Source: Agroathelia rolfsii
Lineage: Eukaryota > Basidiomycota > Agaricomycetes > Amylocorticiales > Amylocorticiaceae
NCBI GenBank assembly: GCA_018343915.1
Contig: JABRWF010000001.1
Span: 248,001 to 312,000 of the forward strand
Reading direction: 5' to 3'
DNA: 64,000 nucleotides
Part shown: positions 43,860 through 55,600 of the stretch, in pieces
Layout: every line of letters starts with the position of its first letter
How positions within the stretch are numbered: position 1 is the stretch's first letter
The notes under the pieces: model-generated
Told to the model about the DNA's origin: nothing
The model's database searches: none
What the model saw: only the letters and a program-made list of their open reading frames with translations
Made by a program: the position numbers and the translations under genes

Positions 43860-44433
43860 ATGTCCGACGTATACAACATCCGCCCCGGCGGCTCACTGAA
43901 GCTCAAGGGGGTCGCCAAAGGCGGCGTGACTAAGAAGTATGTCTATTATGTTTCCTTCTGCATTGAACTGGACTCATTCCACCTCTCCAGGAAGAAGAAA
44001 TCCAAGAGCAAGTCGTCCAAGACAGATGCAGAATTATCAGCAGAGCAGGAACGCAATCGCGTGAAGCAGCTGCTTCTGGAAGATGGATCTGCTGGCGAAT
44101 CGTCAGGATCCTCCTCGCGTAGATCTCCTATTCCAGGGGGAAGCAATAGTCGGAAAACCGAGGCAGAGCGACGCTTCGAGGAGGCCCAGAAACGCAGGGT
44201 GTGTGATTAGAATACCCTGTGTGGAAATGTCTTATTGACAATTCCCATATACAGCTTGCTGAAAAGGTGGCCAAATTGGCCAAGACAACTCACAAAGATC
44301 GTGTGAGTGAATTCAATGCGAAGCTTGAGTCCCTCAGTGAGCACCATGACATCCCCAAGGCAAGTCTCCATGCTTCCACTTCCACGTGTATACTCTTTCT
44401 GATTGTTTTTCATGTTAGGTTGGGCCAGGGTGA
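43860..44433 (+). CDS. FAM32A-like protein (DUF1754)
   Basis: Four exons encode a small basic protein. It starts MSDVYNIRPGGSLKLKGVAK, then a Lys-rich segment (KKKKSKSKSSK), a Ser/Gly linker, and the conserved C-terminal core TEAERRFEEAQKRRLAEKVA, HKDRVSEFNAKLESLSEHHD and IPKVGPG. In human spliceosomes FAM32A threads its C terminus into the catalytic centre to stabilise exon ligation; the conserved HxDIPKV end is the active part. The final coding exon is only 15 nt (44419-44433) and is reached through a GC-AG intron whose donor (CCCAAG, then GCAAGT) is the perfect GC consensus. Thus a splicing factor gene itself depends on a non-canonical splice for its functional tail. Confidence 0.85.
44360..44418 (+). 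other. GC-AG intron of the FAM32A gene
   Basis: A 59-nt intron with donor AAG followed by GCAAGT and acceptor ATGTTAG. It joins HHDIPK to VGPG and a TGA stop, matching the conserved DIPKV end of the family. Confidence 0.8.
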
Positions 44434-44704
44434 AAAAACATGTCTGTTGGAAATGGTTTACCTCTCTGGATTGCTGGATGTCGCACGCCCCTTTCTCTCC
44501 TTCCCCCTGCCAATTATCCCTCTTTCATTCCTTACATGATCATAGCTAGCTATTTACGGACCGAATCTAATGAAAATTGTTGTTATCATCTGAATTTGTC
44601 GGAGTGCGTGCACGGAAGCTTCTTGCTCACTATTACCGACTCCACCACCACTTTGCTCTGCAACAACTACCACCTGCAAACGAGCTGTTCCACTCTGGGC
44701 TCAC

Positions 44705-46811
44705 ATGGCTGCAGTCAAGTCGGCTCATATATGTCCTCCATCTCAGGCTACACACCCTTCTGACCGCTGGGAATCTTTGTTCATCTATGGCTTCATCTGT
44801 AAATTCACAAAATTACGTTCAAAAGTACAAGGGTTGGAATCACCACTCGAGTGAGCATCGGTATACTGGGGTGGCTCTGCCCCTCTTTGTGAATACGGTC
44901 CATGAACCTGACTATCGCTCTCTTGATGTGTTTTCTTTCTCAAAGCTTCGAAGTCGCTTTGATGTCGCGGGACCCAGACCCCATTCTGGTTCAGATCGTC
45001 ACGCAATTTATCCTCAACCTGCGACCCCAGACGCGTAATATCGCGTGCGTAGCGCGTGTTTCGCTCTATCCTTTCTTTTATTAATTGTTTTGCACGTGCA
45101 GGTCAGATCAAATATCCAGTACACTCGCAGCCGTGTTGGCAGAATATCTTAAATCATCCGAGAGAACCCTGTTCTGGGATGATGACCTGAACAAGAACAA
45201 AGATCCGTTTGAAGACATGCCCGACGGATTCTTTGCTGCGGACTGGGACCTTAAAGTACGTCTTGGAACAATTTTTTTCGCGCATAAAACCACGTTTGTT
45301 CTGACCCCTCCTCTCTGAATTTGATTACAGCTCAAGATACTACGCGTGTTAGTGGAGCTACAGCTATGCCATAGCCCCGAGATTAAGTCCCTCATCGACC
45401 GCTCATGGGGCGTGGTGCACAACAAGCACAAAAAGAAGGATGAGCAATCGCCTCATGCGGATAATCATAGCAGTCCTACTGGTCGAGACGATCTCATGCT
45501 TGAACCCATCGGCCAGGACAGCTCACGAAGACGGTACTGGGTCATCGACAGTGAGTTTTCATCCCCTGTTTGAGTATCATTCAGTTATTTGCGCCTGTTT
45601 GCCATCCCTCCAATCGGCCATCCGGCGCGCGTCACGCCGCTATCGAACGAAGGTCATGCTGACAAGATTGGATTCTGTCGTCATAGATTCCCCCCGCATA
45701 TACGAGTCTACGAACCCGTGGAAGATTGCGTCCGAGTTCAGGACCGTCTCCTCCACGCGCGAGGAGTACCTCACCGTCGTGCATGAGCTCAAAAAGGCGG
45801 CACCGGCAGGTTCGTCAAAGAAGAATAAAGCGGAGAGTTCGCATGTGGCTCTTATCAAAGCCCTGGAAGACCGAATCGAGGCCATCGACAATGAGGCGGC
45901 TGTAAGTGTTCAATTTGGACATGTTTTTATTATTAATATACCCCTTGATTGATTCGCATCATGCAGCGAGTGGCCCGAGTCCGCAAAAAGATTGAGCAGA
46001 AGCAATTGCTGATGGCTCAAGCCTTGGTGCGTGAAACGAGAACGCGTCGACAGACCCGTCGCCCAGATTATGTGTACGACGATGGGCATGGGATAGACGA
46101 TGTATGCGCGATTAACTGCTTCTTCACCCAATGCTTTTGTTCTAATATGATGAGCAGGATGACGCGGATGACTATACGTATCAAGACGACGTAGATATGG
46201 ACGAATTTGCCGATGATGCAGGTGGTCGTAGAAGTACGAGAGGCAGTCGTTTACAACCTCCACGAAGATCAGCACGCACTCGTAACTCAATACACGACGA
46301 GAAAACAAACGACCACAATAACGCAGTATGGAAGGGCGAGCGAAGATCGGCTCGATTGGGCGCACCGCCTGATACACAGTTCGATGCGCCTTCTGCACGG
46401 CCATACGATGAGGAGGAAAAGGAGGCGGAGATTAATAGTACCGACGACCCCACCCCCACAATTCCTGGTGATGTGTATACGAATGGAGACGGTCAGAACA
46501 AATCACCTGGCGCTGCAGCAGTAAAACCACACGAATTTGCGGTTGAACAAGTTGCGGGGAAGAAGAAGAGCAAATACTGGTATTATGCAGTGGAGCCTGT
46601 ACCGGGTGCTGTTGCCTCTTCGGCTGCCACGGATAATTCATCTGTCTCCAACGGAGATTCGCAATATCCGCCTGATTCTTCCGCAGGAGCCTCGAATGGT
46701 GAGCCCAGCGATTACGGATCGTCGAGCGAACAAGGAGATGCAGCTATGGATGTGGATGATTCAAGAGATTTCGACGCAGACAGCGCTCTGTTGAACGGTA
46801 CTCGGTCATGA
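44705..46811 (+). CDS. DDT/WHIM-domain chromatin-remodelling accessory protein
   Basis: A multi-exon nuclear protein starting MAAVKSAHICPPSQATHPSD. A DDT-like helical segment (RWESLFIYGFICKFTKLRSK) is followed by FILNLRPQTRNI. Next is the WHIM1-like block LKILRVLVELQLCHSPEIKS, a basic linker HNKHKKKDEQ, and a WSD/WHIM-type motif LEPIGQDSSRRRYWVID. A long Glu/Lys coiled coil comes next (RVRKKIEQKQLLMAQALVRE). The C-terminal 200 residues are acidic and disordered with Arg-rich RRSART-type patches. DDT/WHIM proteins (Rsf1, Acf1, Itc1) act as rulers and partners for ISWI remodellers on linker DNA. No PHD or bromodomain is present. The intron after YWVID is unusually long here (about 135 nt) and its acceptor is the least sure. 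Confidence 0.8.
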
Positions 46812-47454
46812 AAGTCTGGGGCATCCTCCCACCATTTTACTTCTAATACTTTTTTTTACATATGTTATGTATTTTCCCTAATTTAATTTTATATCCGCTT
46901 TTTTTTTATGCCTCAGCCTAGCTTCAGCCAAAAGCTGGAAAGGGCGAGTAAAACGGAAATTCATGTGTCTGAATTTCTGAGTGATACAATCTTTATAAAT
47001 ATCCTTCGCAGCTCCTAGCACTAGTCCACATCATGTGGACCACATCTATACTCCCAGACTCAGTTTTTGAGTTTTCAAGGACGGGACTTATCATTCTAAA
47101 GTTGTTTAGTCTTGATTTGAATTTCAACCGCCCCCGATCCTTTGATCACGAAGCAACTTGGAGCTCCACATTTACTATAATATATACCCGTTGAATAAGA
47201 ACATTGTTGATTAGACAAACATCCACTGACATTCATGTCCTCGACACTGTTACATGACAATGTACATGTATATTGAATATGAGTAATCTACAGCAGTCAA
47301 GTGGTTCATCATTTGATGACGTCTTGCTGGCACGTGCCCGGAAATCACGGCATCGTGACTGGGCAGTTAGCAAACGACCTCGAGTATCCGAATCCAAGTC
47401 CGCCTCTCAGGTCCTTCAAGTCGCCTTGTTGCAAGTCACTAGCGTCTCTTTTCC
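46812..47454. other. Intergenic region upstream of the intermediate peptidase
   Basis: About 640 bp with no convincing gene: the 3' flank of the DDT gene (T-rich near 46845-46910) and then the promoter of the peptidase gene. An open frame at 47273-47506 overlaps the start of the peptidase in another frame and is rejected. Confidence 0.5.
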
Positions 47455-49953
47455 ATGCTTCGGGGGGTGTCCAGAACGAGCTTACGACGTCTTGCAACTG
47501 GGCTAGGTAGACCCAAAAGCTACCTGGCGCACTCATGCTTCAACAACATTGTCAAGAAGAGGGCTTTGGCTACCGCGGCCATCATCCCAGCTTCGGTTGA
47601 TGACCAGAGTCTCGTGTCTGTATTCGACCACGCCGGAGCACATCTGAAAAGTCCATCTGGATCTTACACCGGTCTCTTTGGCCACTCTACTCTCACAAGT
47701 CCTCAAGCGTTCACTGCCCTTACGGACTCGACGTTACTTCGGGCTCGGCTCCTAACCGAACGTATAGTCCGAGCCCGCGAGTCCAGAGATGAGATGCTCA
47801 AGGTTGTCAAGAATCTTGACAGAGTCAGCGATCTACTATGCGGCGTCATCGACATGGCAGAACTAATACGAAACGCCCATCCATCCAAACAATGGGTAGA
47901 CAGCGCTAATGAGGCATATGAAAAACTATGTGAATTTATGAACGTACTGAACACTCATGTGGAGCTTTATGAGGTATGTAAGGCGCGAATGTTTGGATGC
48001 GTGTTTCTAATCCTCTGTTACTCTTAGGTGCTTGCAGCCGTTCTTGCCGATCAATCCATTGTCAGCACCCTCAGTCCAGAGGCATACCAAACCGCTCTTA
48101 TCTTCTGGAGAGACTTTGAAAAATCCGCAATCAACCTGCCGGTGGAACAACGGGAACGTTTCGTCACGCTCTCATCCGAGATCCTCGTTCTCGGCCGCCA
48201 ATTCCTCAACGACGCCGCGAGTCCACGTCCACCAGCTACAATAAAGCCAGAGGAGCTGCAGGGACTGAAGGATCATGGTATGGGCGCACGTCTGCAGCTA
48301 CAATCTAGGTTTACACGGCGTGACTTGCTTGTATATCCTGGCTCTATGCAGGCACACATGATCATGCAGCGTGCACCCTCGGAAGAGCCCAGAAAAAAGG
48401 TCTATATGGCCGCCCATACCAGCACCCCAGGCCAGATTGAGGTCCTCGAGCGGCTTCTGCATAAGCGTGCTGAGCTGGCCAGAGTCGTGGGCCGCCAGAG
48501 CTACGCAGAAATGGCTCTGGGGGATAAAATGGCTAAATCACCAGGTCTGTTTGTATCTTCTTACTTTCGTTGAGGTGTATGCATCTCGAAGCTTACAAGT
48601 AATAACAATAACTCCCACTTGCAGAGAATGTATCTCATTTCCTGGAAACGTTGATGGACTACAGACGGCCGCATGCTCTCGGCGCACTTCATGCCCTTGC
48701 GCAGCGTAAGCAAGCCCATCTCGGCTTAGACACGCTGCCTGTCATTCAAGCGTGGGATAGGGATTATTATTGTCCTCCAGATCCTCCTGCACCGGCCATA
48801 CCACTCCCTTCTTTATCGATTGGGACCGTTTTTATGGCGCTTTCAAGGCTTTTTAAACACCTTTATGGGATTAGTCTTCGACCTGCCGATATATCACCGG
48901 GAGAAGTTTGGCACAACGATGTGAGCAAGCTGGAGGTGTTTGATGAGAACGAGGGTCTCATAGGGTGGATTTATACCGACGTGCATGCCCGGAGAGGCAA
49001 GGCCAGCGGTGCGGCCCATTACACCGTCCGCTGTTCACGTCGAATAGATGACGACGACGAAGCGGGCGATCTTATGGTTGAGGGAGGAGAGTCTATCGCT
49101 CAAATGTCTGTGGATTTCGAACGTGAAAAATTCCTTCAACATAGAGATGGCCGTACTTTCCAGTTGCCTCTGGTTGTTTTGCTTTGTGAATTTTCGCGTC
49201 CGCCTTCAAATGGGAAGACTGTTCTGGAATGGCACGAGGTGGTAACACTGTTCCACGAGATGGGACACGCTATGCATTGTAAGGTTCTTTTCAATTGCCT
49301 TGACTTTCGAGTGCTTATAATTTTTAGCCATGATCGGTCGTACAGAATATCACAACGTGGCAGGCACGCGCAGCGCCACCGACTTTGTTGAGCTTCCGTC
49401 CATTCTCATGGAACATTTCCTGAATTCGCCAACCGTTCTATCCTTGTTCGACGTCAACAGCACCTCTATTGATCAAGCATCCCCGACACGCCATGAAGAC
49501 CCTTGTCGGTCTATAGACACTTATTCCCAAATCATGCTAGCTTCGCTGGACCAGCTCTACCACTCGTCGGCGGTTAACGATGCCTCATTTGACTCTACCA
49601 CCGCCCTCGCGCAACTCCACAATACTCGTGGTGTTATCCCTTACGTCGCTGGAACATCCTTCCAGACCCAATTCGGGCATCTGTTTAGCTATGGCGCGCT
49701 ATACTATTCGTATCTACTGGACCGCGCCATCGCCGGCCGTGTGTGGGGCAAACTTTTTGCGCACGACCCTCTGCAGAGACGGACAGGGGAAAAGTACAAA
49801 AACGAGGTTCTGAAGTATGGGGGCGGCAAGGACCCTTGGGCCATGGTTGCAGCTCTTCTGGATGCGCCTCATCTCGAGACGGGTGATGCTGAAGCGATGA
49901 AGGAAGTCGGAAGGTGGAGGATAGAAGATGAGATTTCCGGAGGACATCATTAA
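47455..49953 (+). CDS. OCT1: Mitochondrial intermediate peptidase (M3 metallopeptidase)
   Basis: Four exons encode about 770 aa. The N terminus ([20 protein letters not shown]) is Arg-rich and acid-free, a clear mitochondrial presequence. The body shows [40 protein letters not shown] and [18 protein letters not shown]. The catalytic site is [20 protein letters not shown], with the HEXXH zinc ligands, and [19 protein letters not shown] supplies the third ligand Glu. Then come [17 protein letters not shown] and the C-terminal [20 protein letters not shown]. Oct1 removes an octapeptide from imported precursors after MPP cleavage. The HEXXH exon is interrupted by an intron between HAMH and SMIG. 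In many Agaricomycetes the MIP gene flanks the mating-type A locus; no homeodomain genes occur here in the visible flanks. Confidence 0.92.
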
Positions 49954-50341
49954 ACCATGGATCCTGTTTTCTAATCACGTATATAGATGTCGTTGATGTT
50001 ATACTTGCACTTAGTACTCGCTAATATTCTTTTTTTACTTTAATCTTCTGCGCCTCGCTCATGGCCAATTTATCACGATCAACAATAATTTAGAGCTTTG
50101 TCGGGAGTTGCAGTCCACCACTTCGTCACATCGACAACATAACATACGATCTATGTGACATCAACAGCGTAACGTTTCTTCGCCTTCTTCCACTTTAACC
50201 ATCAACTCGAACTCGAACGGGAGACAACCAACAGTCTACATCATTCCAATACATACCTATTTTACTCTCTTTATAATCTCATTAAGATTGACTACTCTAC
50301 TCTATCATCACCACTACGATCACATCTTCATTCACTTCATC
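49954..50341. other. Intergenic region
   Basis: These 388 bp combine the peptidase 3' flank with the promoter of the next gene. A CTTTATAATC element near 50269 could act as its core promoter. Confidence 0.45.
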
Positions 50342-51112
50342 ATGATCACCAAGTCCATCTCTTTTGACACCTACCACAAATTCAACGAAACCTCGGGAGG
50401 AGGGGGAGCTCCACATGCGTCCAACCCCTCTCTCGGGCGTCGCGCGACTGTCCACTCTCACCAGATCGAACACCCTCCGACCCCTCTCAAGAACGCTTAT
50501 CATGCAGAACCCCCTTCCTGGACTGATGCTGGCGAATCTTCTGTCATGATTGAGGATGAGTTTCTCAAGCATGCACTCGCTACCTGTGAACCCGAATCTG
50601 CCGACATTTCCACGTCCATCTCGGATCTACAACAGGGACAGCAACAACAAACTGGCCATGGCCTAGGGCTTTTTGGCCTGATGCAAACAGGCGGAAGACA
50701 GTTCACCGGTCTGGGCGTACTATCTTCGAGTTCTTCCATCTGCGAATCGCCCTCCCGCCCTGTTCCCGGACTGTTGATCGATGGCTACTCACCCGACTCG
50801 TCTTTCTCGAGCGATCTGGACTACTATGACGAGCATGCTCCGCAGAACCTTTCGCTGACGATGCTGAGCGAGACGCTGATGACGTTTGAGCACAAGAAGG
50901 AAGACGACGGCAGCAATAACGGACTCGTACTCGGATGCGAGAAGAGGCGTTCTCGTTCCTTCTTGGACTCGAGCGTCAGTGGCATCGGCGGCTTTGAAGG
51001 ATTGGGGATGCCGTTTGGTGGGCTGAAGGAAAGCCAGACGCTCAAGGCCTGCGCCTTTTCGACGTATGGGGCGGATGAGTTGGAAGACAAGGCGGAGATC
51101 GTGAGGCCTTGA
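50342..51112 (+). CDS. Unrecognised Ser-rich protein, 256 aa
   Basis: This single open frame starts at the first ATG (MITKSISFDTYHKFNETSGG). The frame is open for 54 nt upstream without an ATG. I do not recognise a domain. The protein is Ser/Gly-rich and mostly disordered by composition. It has a possible phosphorylation cluster (EHPPTPLKNAYH), a Gln run (QQGQQQQ), and an acidic middle (SPDSSFSSDLDYYDEHAP). A hydrophobic helix-like piece NLSLTMLSETLMTFEHKK and a basic patch EKRRSRSFLDSS follow. Regular third-position G/C bias and an uninterrupted frame of 771 nt support it as real. It has the look of a regulatory or adaptor protein, but no function is proposed. Confidence 0.6.
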   Translation: MITKSISFDTYHKFNETSGGGGAPHASNPSLGRRATVHSHQIEHPPTPLKNAYHAEPPSWTDAGESSVMIEDEFLKHALATCEPESADISTSISDLQQGQQQQTGHGLGLFGLMQTGGRQFTGLGVLSSSSSICESPSRPVPGLLIDGYSPDSSFSSDLDYYDEHAPQNLSLTMLSETLMTFEHKKEDDGSNNGLVLGCEKRRSRSFLDSSVSGIGGFEGLGMPFGGLKESQTLKACAFSTYGADELEDKAEIVRP

Positions 51113-51425
51113 TGTCTGCTGTCTGAGGACACTTTCTGTATCGGTATATTGAATGGACTGGCCTGAGTCTGGAATGTAAGCGTTTGTATACAAGCACATG
51201 TATTTCTATCATCTGTATTTTCCAGCGCAGTGTAAAGGTGAAATGGCATCTCATTGAGATTATTTTGCTCTTATGAACTCTACCCCTTGTATTCTTTTCG
51301 TGAGTAAGAAGTCGACTAGTTTGTCAGCCTCTTGGCAAACCAGATATTAGCATAAATGAATAAAAATGCACTTGTGAAAAAAGATATCATGGTAAGATTA
51401 CAAAAGCACAGTACACAAACGCAAA
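51113..51425. other. Convergent 3' flanks of the unknown protein and SF3A2
   Basis: These 313 bp lie between two converging genes. No coding signal was seen. Confidence 0.5.
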
Positions 51426-52336
51426 CTAGAAACCCTGGCGGAACATAAACTGGAAGCTGTATTGTTTTGTGTCTGGGTCCCAATGCGACCAGTTCCAGTA
51501 TCCTGCGTCGTCAGACTCGTCCTCAATCTCACGAGAAGGTATCCGGAAGGCGATAGTTTCGTATGGCTCGGCGGCGACCTGAAGACCATAGAAAAAAATA
51601 GCAAGTGTTCAACTGAACAGGTCGAATGAACGCAAGGATAACAATATACGTACAATGAGATATTGGTACGCCTTGTTTGGCGGCTCTCTCTTTTGCTCCC
51701 ATGCACTCATGAAGCGCCTGCGTGGCATTACACCAGGCTTAATTTGCGGTAGATGGACCTGGACCATCATACCCTCCTTGCCTGTATCGATGTCGCGCAC
51801 CTTCGTGACACGGTAACCTGGTCGGCCAATTTTGAGGAAAACTTTGCGTGGCACTGCGTTCGTGGGCGCAGAGGGGACCACAGAGAGTTGGGAGTCTTTT
51901 GCATCATGGGCAGCGCGGCGGGCGAGGTTGGTTTGGTGCTTCTTGCCCTGAGTATGTGCAAGGTAGGAGCCTTCATTGGTATGTAGGGTGAGACAGAGAC
52001 GACACTCTAGCGATCCCAGATGGTTGCGTAGGATGTATGGATCCTGTTTTTGTTGTAAGGTGTCGAGTCTGAGGTAATATGGGTTTACTACATACCTTGG
52101 CAAGGTCGATGGTCTCGAGTGCAAGCTTTCGCAAACGCTCTCGCCTGTCCACATTTGTCTCAGAAGCGCCTGCTACACCACCACCACCGAATTTGGAGCC
52201 GACACGATTCTAATACGACAGGATGCATAAGTTGATGACAGGGCGCTGAGAGCCACGGATAAAGTGTATATTACCTGGTAATCTAGGCTATGTGAGAAAA
52301 CAATTATTTCTTAATGATGAAGCCTCACTTACCCAT
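51426..52336 (-). CDS. PRP11: Splicing factor 3A subunit 2 (Prp11/SF3a66)
   Basis: Five exons (52336-52333, 52282-52275, 52209-52096, 52043-51654, 51578-51426) give 222 aa. The first two coding exons are 4 nt and 8 nt and rebuild the invariant start MDYQNRVGSKFGGGG. The matrin-type C2H2 zinc finger is LECRLCLTLHTNEGSYLAHT followed by QGKKHQTN. Later blocks are RKVFLKIGRPGYRVTKVRD, MVQVHLPQIKPGVMPRRRFM and PPNKAYQYLIVAAEPYETIA, with WSHWDPDTKQYSFQFMF near the end. It is a core U2 snRNP subunit that helps form the pre-spliceosome. There is no Pro-rich C-terminal extension such as the human protein has. It diverges from RRP5, 268 bp apart. Confidence 0.92.
52275..52282 (-). other. 8-nt micro-exon of SF3A2
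   Basis: The bases ATTACCAG lie between the acceptor ATAGCCTAG and the donor GTAATA. With the preceding ATGG exon they encode Met-Asp-Tyr-Gln, the conserved first residues of SF3A2. No upstream ATG lies in frame with the third exon. Confidence 0.8.
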
Positions 52337-52604
52337 CTTGAGTCAATTATAGAAAGATAATCAGTTATTTTTCGTAAAAGCGTCCTGTTCGATGGCGTTG
52401 CAGTAATGGAGGTCACTGGCAAGCTCAAGACCCAGTTTTGCTTCCGACCAAGTGCTTCTTTTCTTCCGTTGCAGCTGCAACACTTTTCCAAATAACATCT
52501 CTCTCGTACGGGAGTTGGGCTCTCGTCCATTGGCTGGCATATACGGAGCCTAGATAATCTTATTGAACCTGACCCGAACGGCTCTCTGGTGGACTGTCCT
52601 CGAC
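52337..52604. promoter_or_regulatory. Divergent promoter, SF3A2 / RRP5
   Basis: These 268 bp lie between the start codons of a splicing factor gene and a ribosome biogenesis gene transcribed in opposite directions. No specific motif is claimed. Confidence 0.55.
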
Positions 52605-55600
52605 ATGCCTGCCCAAAAACGCTCTCAAGATGACTCGTCGCAATCTATGCGGAAATCCAAAAAATCTAAACCGAATGATGCTGGTGGTAGCAAAGGACGA
52701 GAAAACGCCGAATCGAATGGGGAAGCTCCCAAACATGTATCAAAACTAGTATCTGAGGAAGTGGACTTCCCAAGAGGCGGTGGAACTTCGTTTACACCTT
52801 TGGAAGTCAGAAATCTCCGTGCGGAGGCCGCACAAGAGGCAGACCAGGAGCTTTTTAAGGTGTGTGGTATATGTCGTTTATGCATAGAAGTATGCTAAGA
52901 ATTATGAAAACTTTAGTCTGCTGAGAAAAAGGCCAAACGACCTAAACGGAAATCTGATGCACCTTCAACTGGGAAAAAGAGCTCGAAAGCGGACAAGGAC
53001 CAGATCAGGATAGAGCAACTCAATTATAAGGTTTGGTATTATCAGCGTATGCGTAGGACAATGGTCTCATTATCCCTCTAGCGTTTGACTGTAGGCGTGC
53101 GGATACTAGCCCAAATCATCTCTGTTCACCCTCTCGCTTTGATCGTGTCTCTGCCAAACCAACTTCTCGCCCATGTACCTATTACCGAAATATCATCCCA
53201 ATTTACCTCGACACTGGAGGCGTCACAAAATGATGAAGACGAGGAGGATGAGGAAAAGGATGAGGATGAAGAGGACACAACCCCACACATCCCCGATCTT
53301 TTGGACATGTTCAAGCCTGGTCAATACGTCCGCGCCATTGTCTCTACTATACATATCGCTGGCTCTACATCACAAGATCTTGCCGGTTTGTCCCGCTCTC
53401 GAGACCCGACGACCAAAGCAAGCCGACGTGTGGAGCTGAGTCTTATCCCGACCAAGGTAAATGCGGGCGTTCAAAAAGCAGACGTCAAGCCCGGGTTTGT
53501 GAGTTTCTTATGTGCTATTTTGATGAAATCGAATTCAGCTTTCTCATGCCGATGTACCAGACCATGACCGGAGCGATCAAGAGTATTGAAGACCATGGTT
53601 ACATCTTGGACACGGGGATCCCTGATTTATCTGGCTTCCTCTCAAAAAAAGACGCTGAGAAGGCGGGACTCTCAGCATCTGATGCTCACTTGGGTCGATT
53701 GTTGGATCTATGCGTGACGAAAATGTCCGGAAATGGACGCACGTGTAATGTGACCATTGATTCTGAAGCCGTCAAGACAGCTACTGTGAGTCGTAATAAT
53801 ACACTAGTTCGTGGAACATGGCTTTAATCTCGATTTTTTCAGCTCTCGGAGGTCAACAACGTCACATCTGTCCTACCAGGAGCCCTTGTCTACTCACTAA
53901 TCACCAATGTATCATCGGAGGGTCTCAATTTGCAAATGCTTGGCTTCTTCGACGGGACAATTGATGCTTACCACCTTCCACCGGATGAAACGTACAAGAC
54001 TGGCCAGAAAGTCCGCTGCAGGGTGCTGTATGATATAGCTTCCACACCACCAAGATTTGCGCTGTCGCTTTCGCCGCATACTTTGAGCTTAGATGCGCTC
54101 GCAGTTGAAGAAAAATATCCATTGGGTACAGTCTTGGAGCAGGTCAAAGTCAAGCGTGTAGAGCCTGAAAGAGGTCTCGTGGTGGAGGTTGCGCCTTCCG
54201 TCGATGGTTATGTTCATGTGCGTCCCGCTGAAGCAAAATATACGAATTTACTTGAACCTTCAACAATTCTAGATATCCCATGTGTCCGACGGACATGTTC
54301 CATCACTCTCTGCGTCTTCGGGTTCATGGAAAGTCGGCAGCCTACATCGCGCGCGTGTCACCGGCTACTTCCAATTCGATGGTCTACTTCAGCTGACGCT
54401 CCGCCCGTCGATCCTGGAGCAAAAACACTTCTTAGTTTCGGATGCGCGCGTTGGCGAGATAATCAAGGGGACAGTGAAGGTCCTCAATGACGCCGGACTC
54501 TTTGTGTCTTTGTCTGGGAACGTCGACGGTATCGTGTGGCCTAACCATTATGCGGACATTGCTCTCAAGCACCCTGAGAAGAGGTTCAAAGTGGGAGGGC
54601 CAATCAAATGCCGCGTAAGCAAGATAACACTGTCAATGATAACTATTTTTTTTTCTCATGTAGACTTTATAGGTGCTCAGGGTGGATCCGGGGCGCAAGC
54701 GCATTGTGCTCACGGCAAAGAAGACATTGATCGAGTCTACTTTGCCTGTCTTGGCCACTATAGAGGATGCTCAAGCCGGCCAGATCGTTCATGCTACGGT
54801 TCAAAAGGCCACGGACAAGGCGCTCGTGATCGAATTCTACAACAACCTCAAGGGAATCGTCACGGCGAGAGAGGCTATGTAAGTTGAATGTCGCCTATAT
54901 GTAATATTGAAGTGAACTGATTTTGGTTATAAACACAGTGACACTTCCGCGGGCAACTTGTCCGACATCTATCCTGCCGGTAGAGTCATCAAGGTCCGCA
55001 TACTCTCCATTGATATGGAAAACAAGCGTATCATGGCGAGTATACGTCAAGCGTCGTCCGCCTTCAAATCTCCCACAGTCTCAGACGTCAGCGGGATCGA
55101 CATCGGGGCCATTCTCGAGGGCACCGTTGCGGAAATACACCCGGAGAACATTCTCCTCACGCTCCTGCCTAGCGAGACACGCGCACTCATGTCTATTAAG
55201 AACCTCGCCAATCATCGAGGCATTCCCGTCGCGCAGGTCAAATCGTCCCTCAAAGCTGGCGAAAAGCTGCTAGACCTTGTCGTCGTCTCCAAGAACCCCG
55301 AGAAAGGATTTGTCATTGTCTCCAACAAGCCCAAGAGCAAACCCTCCATTCCGACGCCAAAGACACCCGTGTCTATGGACACGGTGGAGGTCGGTAGCAT
55401 TGTCGGCGGAAGAGTTACAAGACACACGCGACATGGTGCACATTTGAAGATCACCGCTGCCATCAGTGGTTCTTTACACCCCACAGACACGTCGGATAAC
55501 TACGAGTCGGGCACGCCGTTCCCCGCTATTGATTCACTTCTCAAGGCGGTTGTTATTGCCGTTGATCGTCAGAGGAAGCTGCTGACGCTGTCGACACGCC

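Noticed and set aside
47455..49953. Mating-type A locus next to the mitochondrial intermediate peptidase gene
   Set aside because: No homeodomain gene is visible on either side; the neighbours are a DDT protein and SF3A2, so the MIP-mating-type linkage is not shown here.
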